Shown piece by piece: positions 36,701 through 48,700 of a stretch of 64,000 nt of DNA. Below the pieces are notes generated by a model. That model saw nothing but the letters and a program-made list of their open reading frames with translations. It did not search any database and was not told the DNA's origin. The position numbers and the translations under genes were made by a program. Each line of letters begins with the position of its first letter. The stretch's first letter is position 1. The DNA is from Sternotherus odoratus (taxonomy: Eukaryota; Chordata; Testudines; Kinosternidae), in NCBI GenBank assembly GCA_032164245.1, contig JAVMKO010000003.1:4040651-4104650 (forward strand), read 5' to 3'.

Positions 36701-39700
36701 GCAGGCCTGGGTTCCCTCCCCCCCCCCCCACTACAGAAACACCTCCTGGGAGGGGAAGACAGTCCCGTCAGGACAGGAGGCTAAACTGTCCTGGAATAAG
36801 CCCATAGGGGCAACAGAGATTGGGAGTTCTCTCGATAACCTCCTTGCTGGCTTATGATGAAAAGGCCTCAGTAGGCTGTAACCCTGGCCCTAGAAAGAGA
36901 AGGGCTATGTGGAGGGTCGTAGCGAGCCTCTGAGGCTAGCATAAACCGCCTGGAAGCATGGGACCCACAGGACAAGGTCGGAGTTCTGCCGCACCTGTTA
37001 CACTTTTGGCCTTCGCAACATTCCCTGCCAACGAGTTCTACAGGTTGACGCTGTGTGGTGTGAACAAATACTTCCTTTTGTTTGTTTTTCAACCTACTGC
37101 CTATTAATTTCATTGCTGACCCCTAGTTCTCGTGTTATAAAAAGAGGTAAATAACACTTCCTTATTCACTTTCTCCACACCAATCATGATTTTATAGACC
37201 TTTATCACACCCTCCATTAGTCACCTCTTTTCTAAGCTGAACAGTCCCAGTCTTTTAAAGGTCTCTTCACATGGAAGCTGTTTCATTCCCTTAATTTTTG
37301 CTGTACTTTTTTCAATTCTAATGATCTTTTTTGAGATGGGGTGACCAGAACTACATACAGTATTCAAGCTTTGGGCATATTATGGATTTAGATAGTGGCA
37401 TTATGATATTTATTATCTTATTATTGATCCCTTTCTTAATGGTTCCTAACATTGTTAGATTTTTTGACTGCCACTGCACATTGAGCAGATGTTTTCAGAA
37501 ACCTATCCATAATGAGTCCAAGATCTCTTTTTTGAGTAGTAACAGCTAATTTAGACCCCATCATTTTGTATGTATAGTTGGGATTACGTTTTTCAATGTG
37601 CATTACTTTGTCCTTATCAACACTGAATTTCATTTCCCATTCTGAAATTCCAAGTATGTAGGTACGTAGGGTCTCATTTTCAAGAGCTCAGAACGCACTG
37701 CGACACTTATAGGCAGATTTTGAGAGCTCAGTATGTTGAGTGCATGTTGGGAACTTAGCTCTCTGCAAAACCTGGTCATTTGTTTTGGGCACCGAACACT
37801 TCTAACCACCTGGCTCCGATCGCAGAGGACAAGTGCTTTTGAAAATCTGGCTTTTGTGCTCAGTCGGTATTACTTTGCTATGGGTAATCATGTACAGTCC
37901 TGTTAGCACTGGTAAGCCACCATCTTACTTGGGCTGTTAGTAGTTAATTTTCTCAATTAATGTAAACTCAGCATAACCGATTGTAGTATTTTGTTAGTGC
38001 TGAGAAGGGCTTGTCAGATTGGCTACTCCAGCTCCTTAGCATGGGATCACCTTTGTCCACATGTTTGTTGATCCCTCAAAAATTTTAATAGATTGGTCAA
38101 GCATGATTTTCCTTTACAACAGCTGTGTTGATTCTTCCTCAGTATATCGGGTTCATCTGTGTGTCTGATAATTTTATTCTCTACCATCGCTTCAACTAAT
38201 TTGCCTGGTACTGAAGTCAGACTTATCAGTGGCCTGTAATTGCCAGGATCGCCTCTGGACCCTTTTTAAACAAAACTGGTATTACATTAGCTATCTTGCA
38301 GTCATCAAGTACAGAGACTGATTTAAGCAATAGGCTACATACCACAATTAGTGGCTCTGCAATGTCATATGCGAGTTCCTTCAGAACTCTTGGGTGAATA
38401 CCTTCTGGTCCTGCTGACTTGTTATGCTTAATTTATCAATTTGTTCCAGAACTTCCTCTCCTGACACCTGAAACTAGAGTCCTATGAAAACATTGCAGGC
38501 TGTACATTTACCCCCTTCCTACCAAACCTACTTCGTGGGCTTCGTCCTGATTTCTGCATGAGACAGCAGAGACAGCCAATGGCCTCATTATCTCTATTTG
38601 CTGAATAAGTGATGTGTGGATTATCTCTCCCAGGGCAGAATGTTAAACAGCAGCTAATTGGTTTATACCTGGGATTATTCTGCCAACCATTAGCTTTTCT
38701 TTTTAGAATTCCCCTCCCTCTCCCTCTTTCAGACAGTCCTGCTTCATCACAAAAATCTGCACCTCCACTCTTAAGACTCAATGTAATTCTCAGTGACGAG
38801 ATGAATAGATTTCTGCTTGTGATGACATGGTGGATGCAACAAACACTATTCTGTTTCACACAAAGCTCAAAATAAAAACCCAGGATAGGTAAGCCCTCAC
38901 AAAGCTGGAACCTGGTTACACCCTATACACTGGGGCTGTAAGGGGGAGGATTTCACAGAACTGAAGCTGATAAGTGAGGGCAGCCTCAGCTGAGGGAAAC
39001 CTATCAGAAGGAATACAACCAGCACTCCTTGGGGGGGGGGGGGGGGGAACCCGTAAGTGCTAAGTAAAAGCACCACCAAGTTTCACTGAAAACCTGGGCT
39101 CTGCTAAAGTTGCTTGGTGCTGCCTCGTCTCTGAAAATCAGGCCATTTATTCAAGTAAATAATAGGGAGGTGGGTGATGAAACGCTAGGCACCCACATTG
39201 ATAGTGATGCTTCAAAACCACATACAGCAACCCACTACTGAGCCCAGTCAGTGCACGGACTCCCCTACTCCTAATCTGTGAAGGAATATATCCCTGTCCT
39301 TTTACTCACGCATGTCCTGGCTGTTTGAAATGCAAACAGGTGTCTGACAGCGAACATCTCTGCAAGGTCGCTAAGCTTTAAGGTACAACACCCAGTTAAG
39401 AGGACACATTGGCCCCAGTGTACCACATAAAGATACGACCGTATCCCTAGAAATCCATTGCAGTGACAAGAAATGAACTCTCCCGCAAACACTGGAAACC
39501 GGTCTTGTGGATTAGCATGAGAGAGCAGAGCTACCAGCACTGACACGTACTATTAAGTCCCATTGGAGTTCTTGCCACGCCGCTGGGCTGGAGGGGGGCT
39601 GCCAGAATCTCAGGTTTGACCGCAACGCCGGCCATGCTGTTTTCAGTTCTATCCGGCCCACACAAGCCTGGCAACGGGGCTGCTTTGTCCAGCGAAGGCA

Positions 39701-42700
39701 GCAGCTGATCGAGCTGGTCGAAGTCAGCAGCAAACTAAGGAAGGAAACAAGGTCACAGGTCAGTCTTTGAGCCCCTTTGGGCAGCATAATCTCTTTACAC
39801 ACAGAAAAAAATCAGAAACAGCCACTCTCTCCCTCCCCCCAAATTAACTGGCTCATTAAAATTACATGCAAAGGCGGCAATTAGGACTCATTCTATCCCC
39901 AGCAGTTCAAGCATTTTGCACAATGTAGTTTTCTTCTGGCTACCCTCCCCTAATGCTGGTGTAAAGACCTCTGTTAGAATTATTTCTGTGTACCCTCGAG
40001 CACAGATAAGCAGCACAGGGTCTGATTTACCTCTGTGTTGCCTCCTGGTTTACAGCTGCATATCTCCACTGATTTCAGTGGAATTACCCATGTGAAGCTA
40101 GAACACGGGGGAGAATCAGGCCCCTAGCCTCTAGAATGAGCCTAGAGTATTACACAGATGATGCAAAATCCACATCTTGGGTATGAGATGCCACCATTTC
40201 ACGTCTAATAGGTACTTCGAGCCACCTAGTAGGGCAGGGGTGTCCAAACTTTTTGGAAAGAGGGCCAGATTTGGTAAGGTGAAGATGTGTGAGGGCCGAC
40301 CCCCTCCCGCCCCCCCCCCCCCCCCGCTCCGGCCGCGCTCTTGCTCTTCTCCCCCCCCCGCTCCGGCCGCGCTCTCCTTCCCCCCCCCCCCGCTCCGGCC
40401 GCGCTCTCCTCCCCCCCGCTCCGGCCATGCTCTCGCTCCCCCCCTCCCCCGGCTTGCCTTGCCTTGCCTTGCTTCGCCTTGCTTCGCCTCCTGCCCCAGC
40501 CCCGGCTCCGCTCTTCTCCCTTGCCTCGCCTCGCCTCCTGCCCCGGCTCCGCCTCTGCTCTTCTCCCTTGCCTCGCCTCGCCTCGCCTCCTGCCCCGGCC
40601 CCGCCTCCGCTCTTCTTCCTTGCCTCGCCTCGCCTCCTGCCCCGGCCCCGCCTCCGCTCTTCTCCCTCCCCCCCCCGGCTCGCCTCTTACTGACCCCGCC
40701 CCTCTCCTCCGGCTGCGGCTCCGCGGACCACCCAAATTATCGCGCACTGGTTGGCGACCACTGTTTTATACTGTGGTCAACAGTGCTGGCGGGCCGCATA
40801 TTATTGATTTTATAACAGAGCCTGCGGGCCGGTGAAAATTTGAACACGGGCCTCAATTGGCCCCCGGGCCGGACTTTGGACATGCCTGTAGTAGGGGGTA
40901 GTTTGCTCTGTCAAGACATGCAGAGACAGATGGCCTTGTGGTTATGGCACTGGACAGGGATTCGGGAAAGCTGGGTTCAATTCTTGACTGCCACCAGCTT
41001 CCCGTGTGACCTTGTGCAAGCCCCTCTGTGCACCTTGGTTCCCTGTCTGTAAAATGGGGATAATATTTCCTTTCCGCACCCTTTGTCTGTCTTGCCTAGT
41101 TAGACTGCAAACTCTACAGGGCAGCGACTGCCTCTCACTACATCTGTATAGTACTGAGCACAATGATGCCCTGATCTCAATGGAGGCTTCTAGACATGAC
41201 AATAAAACAAATATTATTAATGGCTTGCATGGGCATTGACTTGAATGGGTCCTAGACACCTATAGCCATTTGCTCTATTAATGCACATACATTTACACTG
41301 ATGTAAAAAATGGCCTCTCCTGAAAAATATAAGATACTTTGTAGACCAGCCCTCCAAACCTCTACTTATACATTTGCCTAGGGCAAGCAATTATTCTTGA
41401 TGAACTAGTAATATATCATTTAGCTTTTCCAATCTTCATCATAGCAAAGAACGGGAGAGTAGATGTTTGGCTTGGGGATGCAAATAAATGGGGTAGTTAC
41501 TGAGGAAGGGATTCGCACCAGGGGATATAATGGAGATCCTGGTAAGCAATAGTTTGGGATTAAAGGGACTAAACTAAATTAGGTTTTGGTTAAAAAAAGT
41601 ATCCCAAGGGAAGTCAATGTTTAAATATCTCAATCTACGTACACATTTAATTATGCTCCCACAAGAGTCAGCGTGGAAAGAGCATACATGTTGAGCGATG
41701 TGCATAGTTACAGGCAATTCCTGTCCAGATTATTAGGCTGAAACACCTTTGCATTTGACTGACAGATGCAGAGAATGAAGTTTAGGTCACAGTGAGGTTT
41801 AGCAGAAAGTTGGCTAATTAGCTGGGACACAAGGTTGGAGCTGACAGGCCCTATGCCTATGATAAATATAACCGGATTTACCAATAGCCTAGGGTATATA
41901 AACAGCTGTGTGTTTCACAAAGGAGTCAATATGTCAGCAATGCTATGGAGAAATCAGCTGTGAGATCAAACTGGAGCTCCAGCCAGGGGAAGGTTCCTTT
42001 GCCTGGAGGGCTGCTCACTTTGGGGCGGCTCAGGGCTGGCCTCATTCTTGTGCTGCTCTGCAAAAATGGATTCCAGCTTCTTAAAGACCTGCCTTCTTGG
42101 GCAGCCTGGCTCTGGCAACAGCAAACTTTGGCAAGTGTCTACAATGGATTGACAGAATGTTTGGAAGGAACCAACCTCTGCAATGAACCTCTTATGTCTA
42201 TACTGCAAAGAGACACCCTGGACTGGCCCATGCCTACTGACTCTGGCTCGCGGGGCTGTTTAACTGTGGTATAGACGTTTGGGCTTGGGCTGGGACCTGG
42301 GCTGTAGAACCTCACAAGGTGGGAGGGTCCCAGGGTTTAGGTTCCACTATGAGCCCCAACGTCTACATCGCAATCAAACAGTAAGCCCAAATCACCTGCC
42401 ATGGGCCAGCCATAGTGTCTCATTGCAGTGCAGACATAACCTTAGAGGACTAATGCCAGGGAAGCACTGGGACTGCTGGGCAGCCTCCCAGGGGATAAGC
42501 GGCCTCTTCCAGTGACTGCTAAATTTGTTCCACCTCAGAGCAGAAAGCCCCAGGCAGGGAGTGAGTGGAGCAAAGGCACTCGGCTGTCGCTAGCAAGTGA
42601 GCAGCCGGAGAGCACAGAAAACGTTTAGAACATAGCAATTGCCAGATGAAATCAGACCAATAGTCCATCTAGTTCAGTATCTTATCTCCATGAGTGGCCA

Positions 42701-45700
42701 GAAGGAGTTGCTTCAGAGGAAGGTTGACACTCTGCTTCCTGCAACAGGGATTTATGGGAAAGTTTCTTCTTAATCCCCATTTGGTTAAAATATATATTAA
42801 TCCAGTACTAGAAAAAGGATGGGAGCATCCTCCCTATGAGGTGCAAAGCTTGGTATGGCGCGAGGATAAAAAGCTTGGCTGTTTCATACAACCAATGCCT
42901 CGTACAAAGGTAGGCTTGCCTACTGTAGACAGGCCTTTTGTGTGGAGGGACCAGTGCTGATTAAGTGCCGCTGCATTTCCTTAGCATGAGGTCAAGGTTA
43001 TCATTCTCCAAGGATCCAACTTAAAGACTTATCTCCATATTTATTCAAGCAAAGCAAGAAAAACTACAAAAGACAGCACTATCTGCTAGATTATTTCTCT
43101 TTCTCGCACGCTCTTTACTGACAAGATTTCATCAATTTATTACATCCCACAACAAAGGGATACGGCATGAAATGTTCTATCAATAGGGAAGTGGTGTATA
43201 AAACAATCAAGTCATGACTACAGCATAAGAAAAGGAGACACCAGTGGACCATCTAAGGCAGAAGAAGGTGGTTATGTTGTTATAACCAACAACTGAACTC
43301 TAACAATCTTTGCCACAATACTCACCTGTAGTGCTGTATTATATACATGGTTGAGACATTGTGAGCACTCTTTTGAGGCTGTGCTGTAGGACTTTGGGAA
43401 AGACAGTTCTCTTCCTAGATGTTCAATAGCATCTCACAGTTGAACCAGGATTACAGTGCCACATTAAACAAAAGGATGGATGGTGTTGTGGTTAAGACAC
43501 TTGATGGGACCCAAGAAAAATGGTATAATTCCCAGCTTTGCCTGTGTGATTTTGGCAAGTCACTTATTCCAGGGTCACGTAAGTATTTACATAGTTAGGA
43601 TTTTTAATGTACACAATTTCTGTGATAGGGCAAGTATTTACTTTCCTCACAGTATTATGAGGATTAAACAATGTTTAATGATTGTAGGACAATAAATGAT
43701 GCTGATTTATAATGGAATATCCACCCATTAATTTGACAGTGTATGCTATCCATCAAACTTTAAGCCCAGAATCCATAGGAAAAGAACATCTTTATAAACA
43801 TAATCACTCCCACTTACAGAAATAATAAATACAGGAATGCAGCCTCAGCACTGCCTCTGCAAGAATAAATAGTCCTTCTCATATGCATGTATAGGTACTT
43901 GTAGACCATGATCAAGTCATCCGTAACCTTCTCTCCAGTAAACTAAATAAACTGAGCTTTTTTAGTCTCTCATTGAACAACATGTTTTTCAGACAACAAA
44001 TTATTCAGATGGAGGCTAGATGTTCTTATTGAAGTCAGTGAGAACAGCAAGGGCATCTCCTGAGTGTCTGATATGGCCCAAGCTGTTTAGTTCATAAAGT
44101 AAAACATGAAGACTGTGTTTATTACCCCTTCACTTCCATTTCTCCCTTCTTCACTCCCCAATCTCTTTCCATGCCTCCTGGGCAATGTAACTAGACTCAT
44201 GGGTTTCATTTTCCTTTCTCTTTGCCATGGGTCATAAACTTTCATTATGACTAAGTTCTCTCTCACACACAAAAGAGTTCGACAGGTAACAGAGCTTCTT
44301 TCAGCCCTGTTAAAAAGTGTTCCCACACTGCAGATTGGGAGTGTCTTATATTTTGCATGTGCTCATGAATAGCTTACTACATTTATTCCCTTTGCTGCAC
44401 GGTGTTTAGCAATCTAATGAAAATCTGTTGTTTCAAGAAGCTGTTTCTTTGAAGAATTAGAATTGTATTCATCTAGTGGTCAAAGGCAGAATAGAACACA
44501 ATGGCTGGAAGTTAAATTCAACAAAGTTCATCTGGAAATAAAAAGCAATTTTTTTTACCAGTGAGGACAATTAACTCCTGGAACAGACTGTCAAGGGAGG
44601 GTTAATTAAAAAGATAAAGTGATGGAGAATTTAAGGCTGAACATCCATCCATCTAAAAGATGTGTTCTAACTCAACCATAAACTGTTGGGCTAGACGCAG
44701 GAATCAATGGGTGACGTTCTATAGCCTGTATTATGCAGGAGATTGGACTAGTCACTAGATGACCGTAAGAGTTCTTTCTAGTCTTAATGTCTATGGCCAT
44801 GTCTCCACCAGCGAGCTTACAGCGGTACAGCTGTGCCACTGTAAGATTGCATGTGTAGCCACTCTATGATGATGGGAGAGAGCTCTCCCATGGACATAAT
44901 TAAACCAGCCCCAACAAGCAGTGGACTACGTCAGCGGGAGAGTCTCCTAACATATCACTGTCCACTCCAGTGCTTCTGTCGGTGTAACTTACGTTGCTCA
45001 GAGAGGTGTTTTTTTCAACCCCGCAAGCAACATAAGTTATACCGATAGAAGTGCTTGATATAGGTTAAATGTATTGAGCCAAGTCTGCCTTCAGACACAC
45101 GTGGAGTGCTCATGATAACTTTAGGATATGTAGTATCCCAGAATGTCACTCAGGGGTGTGAAAAAAATACATCTCCCAAGCACTATAAATCACAGCGTTA
45201 GACATGCTGGCATGACAGCGCTATGTAGATGGGATACATTCTCCCGCCAACATAGCTTCGCTGCTTGTTGAAGGTGGTTTAATTATGTCGACGGGAGAGC
45301 ATTCCCGTACACAAAGTAGCTACATGTGCAATCTTACAATGACATAGCTGCGCTGCTGTAAGCTCACTAGGGTGGACACGGCCTTAGTTTACTGCATCTA
45401 ACTTTATCTTCAGTCCAAGCAGTATTCCGGGTGGGTAACTTGTTTAGAAGCAGTGCAGACTGGATTAGTACCGGGGGGCAGGGGGAGGTGTACCTTGGCA
45501 TTCCAAAGAGAAACCTCCACACTTCAGGGTCAACATACTGACGTAAATCCCTTTTTAAAATACCTAATATAATTAATTATCTTGTTAATAAACCTGCCTG
45601 AAAGCAGAACTGCATAGCCATGGGATTAATACATACTTTACAAGGAAGCAGGAGAAAAATGCTTTAAAATTAGGTTGATTGCTATGAGGAGTCCCTGATT

Positions 45701-48700
45701 TTTACTTCATTCCTATCTAGCTTTTTTGTCATTTAAAGGGCCTTATTAGGCTGACTGTGAACTTGGATTCTGATCTGGGGTAAGAGAACTCCACAGAATG
45801 CAGAAATTCCAGGTATTTTGAGAATTCAGGTTCATCCAATGACGGTGGAAAGACTGCAGAATCTTGGTATTTATTATAAAGGTTCACAACTCTTTGGACT
45901 GCAAAGACAGGTTTGTTGCACAAAGTAAAAGGTTCTGTGTTTGGTTACTGACTATGCAGCCAAGCAGAGGGCTTGTCTTCACTACAGCGGGGAGGGATCG
46001 ATCTTTTGGCGATTGATTTATTGCGTCTCGTCAAGACGTGATAAATCGATCGCCAGTGGCGCCCCTGTCGACTCCGGAACTCCAGCTTGCCAAAAGGCGC
46101 AAGCTGGAGTCGATGGGGGAGCGCGCCGCCGCCTGCCGCTGCCGTGAGGACGGCAGGTAAGGCAGCTGTAAATACGCCGAATTCAGCTACGTTATTAATG
46201 TAGCTGAATTTGCGTATCTACAGCCAATCTACCCCCCTCATGAAGACCAGCCCAGAGTGAAATAGTAGCATTGTGAAGTGGCTACTTCCCCCTACTCCTG
46301 TACTTCCCTCCTATGGGGTCTTAACGCTGATGTTTAATTATGGTAACATAAATGTCATCATCTTTGTTATGCAACAGACTGTCAATATGGAAATGGGCAT
46401 TGCATGGATAGATGGTGAGCTTGGTGTCAGACTCGGTCAATGATATCTAACTTACAAATAAATCAGTCAAAGATATGCAATGACAAGTGGTCTCACAAAT
46501 TCTGCCAACCCAATAGGTTTTATCAATAAACCTAAGAGGGAAGTTATGAAAATTAATTTGCTGATCAATAATTCTGTCTATTTGGAAGGTGAAGCCTTGA
46601 AAGACATTAATCTTCCCTAGGCAGCATCATTCACAAAACTGGTGACTGCATGCTTGATGTGAAGTCCAGAATAGGAAAAGCCAGTGCTGTATTTGAAAAA
46701 CTCCATACAATATGGAAGTCCAGCATAATTAGCAATAACATTAAACTAAAAATCTTAAGCAGCAATGTCCTAAGCATCCCTCCTAGATGGAGCTGCGTCC
46801 TGGAACATTCCAGTGCAAACTGAACAGCAATCAATGCATGTGTCTGCATAGAATATGCAAAGTAAAATGGACTCACAGAGTAAGTAATGACGTGGTCCTA
46901 GAATGGGCATAGCTACCTACAATGATACAAGTAGCGCGGAAGAAAAAATGGACGTACTTGGGACATCTGTTAAGAATACCCGATAATAAGCTACCTAAAG
47001 AAGCATTTCTTTGGCAACCCCAGACAAGAGATGGAAAGGCCGTCCTAGTGCACTCTGCAGCACACTAATGAATGGAGCAGTGTTACTACATCTGAACATA
47101 GAAGACTTGGACCAACAAGCCCAGGACAGACTGGAGACATTTGGCTTCTGCCTTATACACCGGACGGTGCAGTAAGATGATGATGAAATGCCAATATGCT
47201 TAATCATTTCAGCAGGGATCAACACACTAAACATTCAGCTAATGCATTTGTCCATTGAGACTCGATGAATCACATACATCCTGCTAAGGAAAAAGGTTCA
47301 GCCCTTCCCACAGAGAAGGGTCAGCAAGGCAGATGATAAATATATTTAAAACAAACTCAAAGTGAAAAGGGTGAAATGGCGCGCTCTCGGTATTTTTATT
47401 GTCTATCCCACAACTGCACATCAAACAAGTGAGCCTAGCCTGTTTACACCAGCCTGGGGAGTGCCACACACACCACAGTTGTACACAATTCTCCCATACT
47501 GTCCCATATTCACAAAGGAGCTCCCAGACAAGACCCACAAAGCCACCAGTTTACCCTCCTGAAATCTCACCTGTGCTGTAATGCATACATCCCTGCTGTT
47601 TGGGGCAGAGACTTGTCACATATGTTGTGTTTGCACAGTGCTTAACACAACAGGTTTGTTACCTTCTTGGCCTCCAAGTGTTACCACAATATAAATGTTA
47701 ACATTCATAATAAAATTAACATATCCCCACTAGCACTGGGTGAGCCATAGGAACATTCAACATTTGCTACAATCAAAAGGGTGTGATTTAAAGGGGTGCT
47801 GGCCAAAAAGCCTGGTGCATGAGATCACATACGATTTTGTTGATTTTCAATCAAACCTGGCCAAGCAGCAGCAAATTCACGAAGCTAATATTAAATACTG
47901 GAGCAGTGCTAGGTCAGTTGAATGCTTCTTGAATGACCCAGCTTTTGTCTTGCAATGATATCACGTAATAAAGGCTAAGCACTAAACAAAATAAAACAAC
48001 CACCACCCTGCCCATACAGAAATTCAACAGAATTCCTCTTTTCTTTCTAAGGATAATCTGTCCTCCTGACATCATATAAATCCCAGAGAGAACCTTTAGT
48101 ATAAAGAGACGGGAGCAGTACTATAGGTCCACTTCTAAGGATATGAAATCATTATGGTAAGCCATTTGATTTCTTACAATGTGAATAAGCTGTTGAAGAT
48201 TCCATGGTACATTTTTCAGTGGTGGGGTCCCTCACTCCCAGCCACATTCAAGTAGAGATTATTGCATTCTGCCCACCTATATTTTCCATGGAATACAGTG
48301 TTCTTCCTGACCTAACCTGCTGGATACTATAATTGTACACTGCTCAGCAGCTGCTGCATTCCACCCCAGAGGTGACTACATTTTAGCCCTGAAAGGGATT
48401 TCTATGTTGTTTATATGCCGGTGAATAAAGTGCTTTATGGTGCTGAATGGAAGAAAGGTGGTTATAGGTAAAACAGCACAAATATTTGTGCACAGGAACA
48501 AAGGTTAGCATCCTTTCATTTGCCAAAGCACCTGACAAATTCTAATGAGGTTTCCTCCTGCAGAGTCATGAATCAAGCCCAGTTGCAAGGCCTTAACCAC
48601 AAGACCCTGCTTCCTAAGGGCAGAAGTGTGAGGGAGCTCTCTAAGGGCAGGTCTATACTACCCAACGGATCCGTGGGTAGCGATCGATCTCTCGGGGGTC

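Larger units (their letters stand above)
32661..39550 (-). other. NCOA1: NCOA1 intron between 39551 and the putative cassette exon
   Basis: 6.9 kb, repeat-dense: a decayed CR1 copy (37016-38480), a smaller CR1 (35855), an abundant turtle repeat (34985-35605), two hAT-type elements with target duplications (33737, 32971) and a G run at 39029-39048. Between 36050 and 37010 there is a possible older repeat that I cannot name. 38480-39550 shows nothing recognisable apart from the G run. Confidence 0.8.

Noticed and set aside
40177..40835. Long Pro/Arg-rich open frames in several registers
   Set aside because: Low-complexity C/T-rich core of a hAT element with defined ends and target duplication. 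No domain and no splice context.
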